Positions 1 to 8,389 of a stretch of DNA of 27,777 nucleotides are shown here, piece after piece. Under the pieces are notes generated by a model. That model had not been told where the DNA came from. It saw only the letters and a program-made list of their open reading frames with translations, and made no database searches. The position numbers were made by a program, and so were the translations under genes. Source of the stretch: Scalindua sp964437425 (GTDB lineage Bacteria > Planctomycetota > Brocadiia > Brocadiales > Scalinduaceae); assembly GCA_964437425.1 (NCBI GenBank), contig CAYTGO010000041.1, forward strand, positions 1 through 27,777, read 5' to 3'. Position 1 is the stretch's first letter. Each line of letters starts with the position of its first letter.

Positions 1-327
1 TGTCACGGAACCAGCCGTACCCTGTGTATGATCGCTGTCAATAATTGTGGTGGTCGAGACATTATCATCAATAGACATTTTGGCGAGAGCATATAGAGAC
101 GCACCCCTGGCGGCATACGAATCCTTCAGCCGCTCTGTACTAATAGTCTTAAGCGAAACAGCCATCTTAGTATCTTTGGAAAAGCCCAGTGCAACCATAC
201 TGAGAATAGCAATTGCCCACAGCACAAAGATTAATACATAACCATTACTGGAACTATCAACTCCTGCACTTGCCCATCTCTTGTTAATACTACCTTTATG
301 GCCTTTGGTAAACTGTTTACTGACCAT
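1..327 (-). CDS. gspK: Type II secretion minor pseudopilin GspK (partial, N-terminal 109 residues)
   Basis: This is the N-terminal part of a GspK-like minor pseudopilin; the rest lies beyond the left edge. GspK forms the tip of the type II secretion pseudopilus with GspI and GspJ. Reading the minus strand from ATG at 327 gives a short basic leader and then SNGYVLIFVLWAIAILSMVA, a hydrophobic helix at residues 28-47. As usual for K-type pseudopilins, the Glu at position 5 of the mature protein is missing (a hydrophobic residue there). The start is supported by GGGAGGATGA just upstream. It overlaps the 3' end of gspJ by about 97 bp in another frame, which fits translational coupling in a gspI-J-K operon. 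The overlap is long, so a start further downstream is possible, but the leader and ribosome site favour 327. The frame stays open to base 1. Confidence 0.8.
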   Translation of the reverse strand, partial: MVSKQFTKGHKGSINKRWASAGVDSSSNGYVLIFVLWAIAILSMVALGFSKDTKMAVSLKTISTERLKDSYAARGASLYALAKMSIDDNVSTTTIIDSDHTQGTAGSVT

Positions 328-866
328 TCATCCTCCCACTCTGAAACAGTTGTACTGGAAGCGGCATCTTTATCATCCTGGAGCCCAAGGTAGTGAAATG
401 ATATCTGATCATATCCATTTACAATCTCCACAACTTCACTGTCACTAAGCATTAAAGCATATTGATCTTTAAACCTGTCAAGACCTTCACCAGGTACAAA
501 TCGTTTCTCTCGGTAATTCAGCCTGAGACTTCCACTATCATCCTCAATATAATAATTGGCTATCATCAATCCTAACCCATAACTTCTTTCTAGTGAGATA
601 GGAGTAACAAAAACAATACTATCCGGATCACCATTGAAAATAACATCTTTATTAAGTAACTCATGTCTCATTGAAGCTACCTGTTGGCGAAAAAAGAATA
701 GGGCACTGTCATCCCTGTGCCCCTCTTCAAGCCACTTGCTCCCTCTCTCCATCTGGAAGAAACCAGTCCTCACTGCAAAGGAAACGAGCAGGATCAAAAC
801 AGTACCTATAGAAATGGCTATTATAAGCTCTAATAAAGTGAATGCACTGACATGAGACGGCTTCAT
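231..866 (-). CDS. gspJ: Type II secretion minor pseudopilin GspJ
   Basis: A GspJ-like minor pseudopilin of 211 residues, part of the inner-membrane pseudopilus tip complex. The prepilin signal is MKPSHVSA followed by FTLLELIIAIS: Phe+1 and Glu+5 are present, but the residue before the cleavage site is Ala instead of the usual Gly. The frame is open upstream to an ATG at 968, which overlaps the gspI stop codon. That start would give an implausible 42-residue leader, so ATG 866 (preceded by GAAGAGAG) is preferred. The remaining 180 residues are a soluble pseudopilin domain of the usual GspJ length. It lies between gspI and gspK, the standard order. Identification rests on the prepilin motif, length and gene order. 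Confidence 0.8.
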   Translation of the reverse strand: MKPSHVSAFTLLELIIAISIGTVLILLVSFAVRTGFFQMERGSKWLEEGHRDDSALFFFRQQVASMRHELLNKDVIFNGDPDSIVFVTPISLERSYGLGLMIANYYIEDDSGSLRLNYREKRFVPGEGLDRFKDQYALMLSDSEVVEIVNGYDQISFHYLGLQDDKDAASSTTVSEWEDEWSVNSLPKAIKVVLTRDGQVQELIVPVMVMY

Positions 867-964
867 TCTCTCTTCAGGAAAAGACACAACTATGTCGGAT
901 TTGCATGGCGGTTTGGCTCTTAATGTACCCACCCATGCAACAGGTAACAGGTAATTGCTTATAC

Positions 965-1342
965 TCATCGAAGACCTACGCTTGAAATGTCAACACCGTC
1001 AACAGTCACAGTATAGAAATATACATCTCTCTTGAATCCGCTGAAACCGTCAGCACCCTCTTCATCTAAACGCCAGTTAATATTCCTACCCTCAATCTTA
1101 CCCTTTACTGTATTCGCATTGTTATCCAGATCAAAGCCTCCATCTATCAGCCCAAGGAATGACTCTTCCGCCTTTGTAACAGCAATCTCCACTCTCTCAT
1201 CATAGTCGTTCAACTTTCCTCTAAGCATAGCAGAATTACCCAATAGTCTTACAAACATTGTTATTGATACCCCAACAATAACAAGCGCAACAATGACCTC
1301 AATGATGGTAAAACCACGGCTGTTTTGTTTCTGAGCAACCAT
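965..1342 (-). CDS. gspI: Type II secretion minor pseudopilin GspI
   Basis: A 125-residue GspI-like pseudopilin. The leader MVAQKQNSRG ends at the canonical Gly before the cleavage site and is followed by FTIIEVIVALVIVGVS, with Phe+1, Glu+5 and a hydrophobic helix; the prepilin peptidase should cut after Gly10. The length is typical of GspI (about 120-130). AGGAAG precedes the ATG at a good distance. The stop region is close to, or overlaps, the alternative gspJ start at 968. It follows gspD after 73 bp. No gspG or gspH lies between them, so the major pseudopilin must be encoded elsewhere. Confidence 0.82.
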   Translation of the reverse strand: MVAQKQNSRGFTIIEVIVALVIVGVSITMFVRLLGNSAMLRGKLNDYDERVEIAVTKAEESFLGLIDGGFDLDNNANTVKGKIEGRNINWRLDEEGADGFSGFKRDVYFYTVTVDGVDISSVGLR

Positions 1343-1415
1343 TCTATTTCACTTCCTGGTACACGCTCATTGCTACAAGCCTGTCTTTAATGATAAATGT
1401 ACCACCAAGGTTTAT

Positions 1416-3470
1416 CTATCTATGCTTTTTTTGCATATTTGCTATTTGGCTTAATTTGTCCTTGAATTCCTTTGTCAATCTATCTGCGTCATCATTGGTA
1501 TTGATAATATAAGGCGTGAGCAGTATCATCAACTCAGTTTTAGTTTTATTTAAGTCCGTTGATTGGAAAATGTTTCCGAGATAGGGTATGCTGCTCAGGT
1601 ATGGAAGTTTTTTAATTATTAATTCATCCTTTATATCAATAATCCCACCCAGGTAAATTGCATGTCCGCTTTTAACAACCAGAGAAGTCTCAGTCTTTCT
1701 TATAGTAAATGCGGGTGTATCCGGAACGGAGACTGATGTAGTTCTAACCTCACTTATCTCCTGTGTAATGTCCAGCGTTATCATGTTATTCTCACCAATT
1801 CGTGGTGTCACAGTCAGTATTTTACCAATGTCACGATACTGAATCTGTGAAGTTGAGATACCTGAGCCAGTTGTTGCACCTGTACTTATCGGTTCAGATG
1901 AGCCTACCTGTATACTTGCCGTCTGTTCGTCACGAACAAGTAAGTGTGGAGTAGAAAGTATATCGGTCTCTCCCTCTGAAGCGATAAGATTAAATATAGT
2001 ATCTATATCTCTATTAAACGTAAACGCTCTTATTCCATCATCTAGAGTACCAGTATCGCCAGACGTTATTGCAGGTGTTACTGAAGGTAAAAGTGATCCA
2101 ACCGCCCCCTTTGGTTTACCGCTTGCACTTGGACCGCCATACCTGAAAAAGACCTCTATTCCAAGGTCCAAAGCATCAGTTAATGTTACTTCCGCAACTA
2201 TGGCCTCAATGAGCACCTGTTGTGGCATTGCATCAATCGTCTGTATGATAGCCTTGATATTTTTATAATCGGAAGGTAATGCCTTCACTATAATAGAATT
2301 TGTGTTCTTATCCGCAATGATCTTCATAGGTTCAACCCCCGCTTTGAGACCCTTTTCCGGCGGCGTGATCTTCTCCTTAAACATCTCTGTCAAAACAGTC
2401 ACAGTAGTTTCAGCCTGTTCATGCTGCATCTTATAAATATACATTTTCGGTTTATTAACCCCTATATGTATGTCTATGTTTGAAATCCACGATTCAATAG
2501 AATCTAAAAGCTTAGGAATGGAAGTTGCAACCATTATTTTATTTGTATCCTGAAATGGTATAAAGGATATATCCATTTTAGGCGCCTTTGTACTTGCACC
2601 AAGTGTTTGTGCAACCAGCTCAAGATCCTTGGCCAGGGTAACAGGATCCGCGTACTTTATCTCAAAAAACCTCATCGCCTTACCGGCAAAAAACGGAACA
2701 TCATATGTGTCTATAACCTTTAACAACCTTCCCATGTTGGTAACATTATCGGAAATGACAATTGCATGCGTATCATTTGGTGCGATGACAAAGCCAGCCT
2801 TGGTCAAGAGCCCTCTCAGTGTCGGAATAATAGCCTGAGGCGCCACATGTTTCAATGGTACTAACTGAGTAATTACTTCACGGCCTCCAGGCTTAACTCT
2901 GCTGTCAAGCTGTACGATCCTCGCCTCACTTCTTGCTTCCTGTATAGGTAAAACCTGGAAGATATTACCATCATTAACTATAGCAAATCCGTTTATATTT
3001 AGAGTTGCCTGTACAATGTCCATTAGCTCATTATCATAAAACTTCCCCTCTGTCCTAAGCGTAATCACTCCTGTAACTCTCTTATCAATAGTATAGTTCA
3101 ACCCCATTATATCCCCGAGAATAACCTTCAGTACTTCTTTTATGTCTGCATTCTGGAAGTTAAAGGTTATGTCAATTTTTTTGCCTTCCGGCAATTTATC
3201 ATAAATGGTTTCTGTTTCTACCATCTTTTGCGGATAACTAATCTCACGGGGAACATCCTTCTCTTCTTCCTCCTTGGTAATCTTTCTTTCCTGAGATATT
3301 TCCCATTCCCATTGCCGACTCTCTGATTCATCAGCTTTGCCCTCATCCTTGACAGTGGCAACTTTCTTAGTTTCCTTGTCCTTGTCAGGAAGTGTCTTAC
3401 AGCCAACTGCAAGAGTCAGCATTAGAGAAAGCATAATTAACAGGATATTTCTTGTCATAAATCTGATCAC
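1416..3470 (-). CDS. gspD: Type II secretion outer-membrane secretin GspD
   Basis: A 684-residue secretin that should form the outer-membrane ring of type II secretion. The N-terminus (basic, then a hydrophobic segment ending AVGC at residues 21-24) looks like a lipoprotein signal. A charged Lys/Glu-rich linker (about 25-95) follows, then an N0-type domain (IDITFNFQNADIKEVL, near residue 100), N1/N3-like repeats (about 180-400), and the secretin core from about 410. The core includes VLIEAIVAEVTLTDALDLG and the late IGKILTVTPRI and GGIIDI segments. The start codon is GTG at 3470; ATG at 3458 (MTRNILL) is an equally plausible start and neither has a clear ribosome site. It is first in the gspD-I-J-K series. 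A PilQ/MshL identity is unlikely given the gspIJK neighbours. Confidence 0.9.
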   Translation of the reverse strand: MIRFMTRNILLIMLSLMLTLAVGCKTLPDKDKETKKVATVKDEGKADESESRQWEWEISQERKITKEEEEKDVPREISYPQKMVETETIYDKLPEGKKIDITFNFQNADIKEVLKVILGDIMGLNYTIDKRVTGVITLRTEGKFYDNELMDIVQATLNINGFAIVNDGNIFQVLPIQEARSEARIVQLDSRVKPGGREVITQLVPLKHVAPQAIIPTLRGLLTKAGFVIAPNDTHAIVISDNVTNMGRLLKVIDTYDVPFFAGKAMRFFEIKYADPVTLAKDLELVAQTLGASTKAPKMDISFIPFQDTNKIMVATSIPKLLDSIESWISNIDIHIGVNKPKMYIYKMQHEQAETTVTVLTEMFKEKITPPEKGLKAGVEPMKIIADKNTNSIIVKALPSDYKNIKAIIQTIDAMPQQVLIEAIVAEVTLTDALDLGIEVFFRYGGPSASGKPKGAVGSLLPSVTPAITSGDTGTLDDGIRAFTFNRDIDTIFNLIASEGETDILSTPHLLVRDEQTASIQVGSSEPISTGATTGSGISTSQIQYRDIGKILTVTPRIGENNMITLDITQEISEVRTTSVSVPDTPAFTIRKTETSLVVKSGHAIYLGGIIDIKDELIIKKLPYLSSIPYLGNIFQSTDLNKTKTELMILLTPYIINTNDDADRLTKEFKDKLSQIANMQKKHR

Positions 3471-3596
3471 ACGAAAAGGTTTATATTATTTTATTAACGT
3501 ATCAGGCAAAACAATCCGGTAATAGAGAAAAAACACACATATCTTACCTGATAATAGTACTTTACAAAAAATACTATATTATTACCGTCCAAAAAT

Positions 3597-3624
3597 CAAG
3601 GCAGAAAGCTCCACCATCGCCTTG
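3597..3624 (-). terminator. Possible rho-independent terminator after the receiver-domain gene
   Basis: CAAGGC and GCCTTG form a 6-bp inverted repeat separated by 16 bases. On the minus strand it is followed immediately by ATTTTT. It lies 40 bp after the stop of the receiver-domain gene (3664-4029) and before gspD. The stem is short, so this is a tentative call. Confidence 0.4.
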
Positions 3625-3663
3625 TACTTATTTAAATAAAGAGAGTCATACAAATTACTCCCT

Positions 3664-4029
3664 TTAACACAGATACTTACTCAACAATTCTATTGTATCT
3701 TTGTCGTGCAACTTGTCCTTACCATATCCTGGCACGGCTCCATTATCTACTGCTTTATCCATTTGATCTTTGTAGTTAGTGATCATCATCAATGGCACTT
3801 TGAAACGTCCGTCATGTTTTATTGACTTAATTAATTCCAGACCACTCTCCTGATCAAACGCCCCTATCCTGTTAATGATTACCAGATCATAATCCTGTTT
3901 TTCCAGGTTCTCTATGACCTTCTTTAGCATTTTAACCCTTACTACATTTGTAGAAAAGTTTTTCTCCAGCAATGAAGTAATTTGTGGGTTATCCAGGTCA
4001 CAATGGCCGACTACTAATACATTTTTCAT
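3664..4029 (-). CDS. Single-domain response-regulator-like protein with degenerate phosphoacceptor
   Basis: A 121-residue protein with the size and alternating strand/helix pattern of a lone receiver domain. Beta-1 reads KNVLVVGHCDLDNP, without the usual adjacent acidic pair. The segment YDLVIINRIG, where receivers carry the phosphoacceptor Asp at the end of beta-3, has Asn53 instead. MMITN (near 82-85) fits beta-4 with the conserved Thr84, and GYGKDK (near 101-106) fits beta-5 with the conserved Lys. It is therefore probably a pseudo-receiver that cannot be phosphorylated normally. AAGGAG lies 11 bases before the ATG. It is transcribed divergently from glnS, and a CheX-like phosphatase gene lies beyond glnS. 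The function is not known; a role as a binding or adaptor module is inference. Confidence 0.6.
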   Translation of the reverse strand: MKNVLVVGHCDLDNPQITSLLEKNFSTNVVRVKMLKKVIENLEKQDYDLVIINRIGAFDQESGLELIKSIKHDGRFKVPLMMITNYKDQMDKAVDNGAVPGYGKDKLHDKDTIELLSKYLC

Positions 4030-4195
4030 GAAACCAGTACTCCTTCCCTCTTTATCTTAACAAATAGCAATCTCTCTTATCTCTATGAAGAGCCAATACT
4101 ATTTACATTATCTAACAAGGAGCAAAATGTCAATACCTGCTCTATATTTCTAACTTACATCTAGAAAACTTTAAACTGTAAATAATGCATGATTA

Positions 4196-4223
4196 TTGAT
4201 AACATACTCAAGTTATTTAGAAT
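4196..4223 (+). promoter_or_regulatory. Candidate sigma-70 promoter for glnS
   Basis: TTGATA (4196-4201) and TAGAAT (4218-4223) are separated by 16 bases. Transcription would begin near 4230, about 34 bases before the GTG chosen as the glnS start. This placement also argues against translation from ATG 4189, which would lie upstream of the transcript. It is a match by eye only. Confidence 0.4.
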
Positions 4224-4263
4224 AGAAGTAAATTTACGACAATATATAATAAGGGCAAGTCAA

Positions 4264-5985
4264 GTGGGACAACAAGAAAACGAACAGAAAAAAGACGATG
4301 AAGCAGGCAAGCAGCCTTCAGTAGATTTTATCAGAACAATTGTAGCTGAAGATAACCGTACAAAAAAGTGGGACGGTGAAGTAATCACAAGATTCCCTCC
4401 TGAACCGAACGGTTTTCTGCATATTGGACATGCCAAGTCATTCTGCCTGAATTTTGGAATTGCTGCTGAAAACGAGGGTGGACGCTGCCACCTTAGATTT
4501 GACGACACCAATCCTGTTATGGAAGAAGCCAGATACGTAGAGTCAATACAGGAGGACGTTCGCTGGTTGGGCTGGGATTGGGACGAACATCTCTACTACG
4601 CTTCCGATTATTTCGATCAAATGTACGATTATGCAGTCCAGTTAATCAATAAGGGCCTTGCTTTCGTATGTGATCTGACCTTTGATGAAATGAGAGAATA
4701 TCGTGGAACCCTTACTGAGCCTGGCACAGACAGCCCCCACCGTAACCGAAGTATTGAAGAAAATCTGGATCTCTTCAAGCGTATGAAAGAAGGTGAATTC
4801 AATGAAGGCTCCCGTGTACTTCGAGCAAAGATAGATATGTCATCTCCCAATTTGAACCTCCGTGATCCTGTTATGTATAGAATTTTACATGCAGAACATC
4901 ATCGTACCGGTAATACATGGCACACTTATCCAACATATGATTGGGCTCATGGCCTGGAGGATTCTATTGAGGGTGTCACTCACTCTATCTGTACACTGGA
5001 ATTTGAAAATCATAGACCGCTATATGACTGGTATCTTGACAAACTGGAAGTTCACCACCCACAGCAGATTGAGTTTGCACGGTTAGAACTTACATATACA
5101 GTTATGAGCAAACGTAAGCTTTTGCAGCTGGTGGAGGATAATAACGTTAACGGATGGGATGACCCCCGTCTACCAACTATCAGTGGAATGCGCAGACGTG
5201 GTTATAGTCCGGAATCGATTCGTGAATTCTGCAGGCGCATTGGCATAAACAAGTTTAACAGCACAATTGACATTGCGCTGCTGGAACATTGTGTCCGGGA
5301 AAACCTAAATAAAACGTCAAATCGTGTTATGGCAGTGTTAAAGCCATTAAAAGTAGTTATTGATAATTATCCAGAAGGAGAGGAAGAGTGGATGGACGCG
5401 GTAAACAATCCTGAAGACCCTGAGGCAGGTACCAGGAAAGTTCCTTTCTCAAAAGTATTTTACATCGAACAGGATGATTTTATGGAAGATCCTCCTAAAA
5501 AGTTTTTTCGTTTGGCACCGGGTAGAGAAGTAAGGCTTCGTTATGCTTATTTTGTAACTTGTACGGATGTGGTCAAAGATGATAGCGGACAGATCATAGA
5601 ATTGCGCTGCAGTTATGACCCTGCTACACGCGGAGGAAACTCACCTGACGGTCGCAAAGTCAAGTCCACTATTCACTGGGTGTCTGCATCCCATGCATTG
5701 CATGCAGAAGTCAGGCTTTATGACCATCTCTTTACTAAGGAACGCCCGGAAGCCTCGGAAGAAGGAGAAGATTTCAAATCTAATCTAAATCCTGAATCGC
5801 TCACTACACTTTCAGACTGTATGATTGAACCAAGCCTAAAAGATGCTAATGCACATGACAGATTTCAGTTCGAGAGGCTAGGCTACTTCTGTTTAGATGA
5901 GGAAACAACTAAAGAAAAAATAGTCTTTAACAGAACCGTAACACTTCGTGACACCTGGGCAAAGATTCAAAAGAAGAGCAAATAG
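4264..5985 (+). CDS. glnS: Glutaminyl-tRNA synthetase
   Basis: Class I aminoacyl-tRNA synthetase that charges tRNA-Gln with glutamine in the cytoplasm. From GTG 4264 it is 573 residues (E. coli GlnRS is about 554). FIRTIVAEDN is followed by TRFPPEPNGFLHIGHAKS with the HIGH signature (residues 53-56), then LRFDDTNP, and VMSKRKL as the KMSKS-type loop (about 280-284). The C-terminal half fits the anticodon-binding beta-barrels. The GlnRS-specific RFPPEPNG favours GlnRS over GluRS. The frame is open upstream to ATG 4189, but that ATG lacks a ribosome site and lies in a likely promoter, whereas GTG 4264 has AAGGG eight bases before it. Possessing GlnRS means that direct Gln-tRNA charging is available, independent of any GatCAB route. 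Confidence 0.95.
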   Translation: MGQQENEQKKDDEAGKQPSVDFIRTIVAEDNRTKKWDGEVITRFPPEPNGFLHIGHAKSFCLNFGIAAENEGGRCHLRFDDTNPVMEEARYVESIQEDVRWLGWDWDEHLYYASDYFDQMYDYAVQLINKGLAFVCDLTFDEMREYRGTLTEPGTDSPHRNRSIEENLDLFKRMKEGEFNEGSRVLRAKIDMSSPNLNLRDPVMYRILHAEHHRTGNTWHTYPTYDWAHGLEDSIEGVTHSICTLEFENHRPLYDWYLDKLEVHHPQQIEFARLELTYTVMSKRKLLQLVEDNNVNGWDDPRLPTISGMRRRGYSPESIREFCRRIGINKFNSTIDIALLEHCVRENLNKTSNRVMAVLKPLKVVIDNYPEGEEEWMDAVNNPEDPEAGTRKVPFSKVFYIEQDDFMEDPPKKFFRLAPGREVRLRYAYFVTCTDVVKDDSGQIIELRCSYDPATRGGNSPDGRKVKSTIHWVSASHALHAEVRLYDHLFTKERPEASEEGEDFKSNLNPESLTTLSDCMIEPSLKDANAHDRFQFERLGYFCLDEETTKEKIVFNRTVTLRDTWAKIQKKSK

Positions 5986-6102
5986 CTAGAATCAGGTAAT
6001 TAAATACTTAAGTTATTCAATATTTATGCGATAATAAAGTATTAGGGCGTTGACAATGCCATCACACAATTTATTGATCATCTAATTTGAAAGGACAAAA
6101 TA

Positions 6103-6741
6103 ATGGACATTAAGGAGTTAGAGGGAGGTATAACTACAGCCTTAAATGAAGCCACAAATGAAGTTTTTTCAACTATGCTGATGATGGAAGTCAAGACCCA
6201 AGACTCCTTTGTAAAAGATGAAAAGAATGTCAGTACTGATCTGATTTCCTCTCTTCACTTCTTTGGTGACCAATATATGGGAAAAATTGCTGTTTTTTCA
6301 TCAGCGGCAGTGGCGTGCAATATTGCCAACTCAATGTTGGGTACAGAGACCACCGAGGTTAATGATGAAATCAAGGACGGTATGGGTGAGCTTGTCAATA
6401 TGATTGCGGGAGTTGCAAAAGTAAAGCTGACAGACACACTTGGGGACATGCATCTTCTAACACCCTGGGTAATAGCCGGAAGACATTTATCTATTGCCTC
6501 TTCAGATGGTGGAAACACAAGTAGCAGTGATAGTGGAGTAGACTTCGCACTTGATTCTCAAGCATCTTTTTCCTGGGTCATGACTAAGGTTGAGTATGAT
6601 AATGGAGTGTTTCTTGTTGGTGTGCAGCCTAATGCCGTCCCGGAAGAGAGTAAAGCAGAATCCATTTCAAATAAACAGATTGAATCATTAAAAGAAGAGG
6701 TGAGCAAACTTAAAGCTGAAATTGAGGAATTGAAGTCGTAG
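6103..6741 (+). CDS. CheX/CheC-family chemotaxis phosphatase-like protein with C-terminal coiled coil
   Basis: A 212-residue protein whose first 160 residues resemble the CheX/CheC/FliY phosphatase fold. It contains DGMGELVNMIAGVAKVKL, with the family ExxN catalytic pair at Glu96 and Asn99, preceded by AVACNIANSMLG. Known CheX proteins dephosphorylate CheY-like receivers. Residues about 190-212 (QIESLKEEVSKLKAEIEELK) form a short heptad coiled coil, which is not part of the basic CheX domain and suggests oligomerisation or docking. AAAGGA precedes the ATG. No motility or chemotaxis genes are in the window, so its partner may be a stand-alone receiver; the nearby degenerate receiver (3664-4029) is not an obvious substrate because it lacks the phosphoacceptor Asp. 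It could also be a non-catalytic scaffold. Confidence 0.7.
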   Translation: MDIKELEGGITTALNEATNEVFSTMLMMEVKTQDSFVKDEKNVSTDLISSLHFFGDQYMGKIAVFSSAAVACNIANSMLGTETTEVNDEIKDGMGELVNMIAGVAKVKLTDTLGDMHLLTPWVIAGRHLSIASSDGGNTSSSDSGVDFALDSQASFSWVMTKVEYDNGVFLVGVQPNAVPEESKAESISNKQIESLKEEVSKLKAEIEELKS

Positions 6742-6781
6742 GCCATAGAGCCTTTGTGCAGATGCCAATATTTACTTCATA

Positions 6782-7261
6782 TTACTTTTTTTCATAGATA
6801 CCACTCTTCCCTCCTGATTTCTTTAACAGGAATATATCACTTATTTGCATTGATTTATCTGCAGATTTGCACATATCGTAAATAGTCAAAGCGCACACTG
6901 AGACAGCTGTGAGTGCTTCCATTTCCACACCCGTCTTGGCAGTTATTTTAACTTCCGCTATGATTTCAATAGAATCCTTACTATTATCAGAGTAATCGAT
7001 CTTAACAGAATTTATATTTAGCGGATGGCACATCGGGATCAGCTCGCTTGTCTTTTTAGCAGCCATTATTCCGGCGACACGAGCAACTTCAAGTACATCT
7101 CCCTTTGCCACCTGCTTATCCATTATTAGGCTGAAAGTTTGACTGTTCATGGTCACCAAGGCATGAGCAGATGCAATACGCTCAGTAACATCCTTATTAC
7201 TAACGTCTACCATTCGAGAAGCGCCATCTTCGTCGATGTGTGTTAATGCTGGTTCATTCAT
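6782..7261 (-). CDS. moaC: Cyclic pyranopterin monophosphate synthase MoaC
   Basis: MoaC converts the cyclic GTP product of MoaA into cyclic pyranopterin monophosphate, the first stable molybdenum-cofactor intermediate. At 159 residues it has the normal length. Hallmarks are MVDVSNKDVTERIA near the start, ELIPMCHPLNI in the middle, and KTGVEMEALTAVSVCALTIY-DMCK, followed by a C-terminal KSGGKSG. It is 33 bp downstream of moaA on the same strand and is the last gene of this block; it converges on the CheX-like gene. Its product is needed for the molybdopterin guanine dinucleotide cofactor expected in NxrA, encoded further upstream. Confidence 0.95.
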   Translation of the reverse strand: MNEPALTHIDEDGASRMVDVSNKDVTERIASAHALVTMNSQTFSLIMDKQVAKGDVLEVARVAGIMAAKKTSELIPMCHPLNINSVKIDYSDNSKDSIEIIAEVKITAKTGVEMEALTAVSVCALTIYDMCKSADKSMQISDIFLLKKSGGKSGIYEKK

Positions 7262-7294
7262 TATTATAATATTGAAATAGAGTTTGAGCCCTGA

Positions 7295-8272
7295 TTATCC
7301 GCCAATCTGATTCATTACAGCCTTGTTCTCTCCCGAGTGCACGATAGGCTTCATCGTTGTCACCTTTATAAATGATTCTGTCAGCTTATGCGCTAATTCC
7401 TCTTCACTGAGACCGGAAGAGCGCAATATATTTTTTATGTCAACCTCTCCTCCACTCAACAGACACGAACGCAATTTACCATCTGATGTAAGCCTTAAGC
7501 GATTACAAGTACTGCAGAAAGGTTTGGAAACTGCTGAGATGAATCCAATAGAGCCCAAAGACCCCTTCATTTTATAAATCGTGGCAGGACCTCCCCCTAC
7601 TCTCTCATTGACGGGAACCAGTTCCCCAATCTCCTGTATTTTTTCCATGATCTCAGAGGATGGTATATATCTATCAGCGTCAACCATGTTTTTCCATCCG
7701 GAGGCCATCAGCTCTATAAATCTCAACTCGATGTCCCTCTCAAGGATGTATCGAACAAAATCCAGTATTTCATCATCATTTTGGCCTCGCATTATTACTG
7801 TATTCATCTTTGTGCCGGTGAAACCAACCTTCAAGACTTCCTCCACTCCATCAAAAACGTCCTGAATATTACCACCTCTTGTTATGTCAGAAAACCGGTC
7901 TGCTCGCATAGTATCAAGACTGATATTCAACCTTGATAGCCCGCTCTTCTTCAATGCGTCCGCGTACTCCTTCAGGTTAATTCCGTTTGTTGTCAATGCG
8001 ATGTCGTTGATACCTTCGATGTCAGAAATATGCTTAATGAAAGAAGTAATATTCCTTCTGACAAGAGGCTCTCCTCCGGTAAGTCTTATTTTGTTCAAGC
8101 CAAGACTTACCCCGTGTTTTATTATTTTCAGGATCTCTTCAAAACTGAGAATCTCATCCCTTTCGCTCAACTCGGATCCGCCCGGTGGCATGCAATATAC
8201 ACACCTTAAGTTGCACAAATCAGTAACAGAAACTCTCAGATAATTAATTTTCCTGGAATGTTTATCTATCAT
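7295..8272 (-). CDS. moaA: GTP 3',8-cyclase MoaA
   Basis: Radical SAM enzyme that starts molybdenum-cofactor synthesis from GTP. From ATG 8272 it is 325 residues. The N-terminal cluster motif is CNLRCVYC (Cys20, 24, 27), followed by RLTGGEPL. The C-terminal cluster motif is CSTC...C (Cys253, 256, 270; CxxC-x13-C), with NRLRLTSDGKLRSCL around it. The protein ends in Gly-Gly, the C-terminal pair known to matter for GTP cyclisation in MoaA. The frame extends upstream to 8335, but MIDKHSRKINYLRVSVTD aligns with the usual MoaA start, so 8272 is preferred; its ribosome site is weak. Together with moaC it forms the first step of the pathway; later moa/moe genes are not in the window. Confidence 0.93.
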   Translation of the reverse strand: MIDKHSRKINYLRVSVTDLCNLRCVYCMPPGGSELSERDEILSFEEILKIIKHGVSLGLNKIRLTGGEPLVRRNITSFIKHISDIEGINDIALTTNGINLKEYADALKKSGLSRLNISLDTMRADRFSDITRGGNIQDVFDGVEEVLKVGFTGTKMNTVIMRGQNDDEILDFVRYILERDIELRFIELMASGWKNMVDADRYIPSSEIMEKIQEIGELVPVNERVGGGPATIYKMKGSLGSIGFISAVSKPFCSTCNRLRLTSDGKLRSCLLSGGEVDIKNILRSSGLSEEELAHKLTESFIKVTTMKPIVHSGENKAVMNQIGG

Positions 8273-8389
8273 TTTATACTCTACAAATTCTGTTAATCTT
8301 TTACACAGCCTGAAGCATAAAAATGACGTCTTCAATATTGGCTATTCTAATATTATAATCAATTAATTCTGGATGTACATCACTACAAG

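Noticed and set aside
4189..4263. N-terminal extension of GlnRS from ATG 4189
   Set aside because: There is no ribosome site, it overlaps a likely promoter, and the residues do not resemble GlnRS; GTG 4264 with AAGGG fits better.
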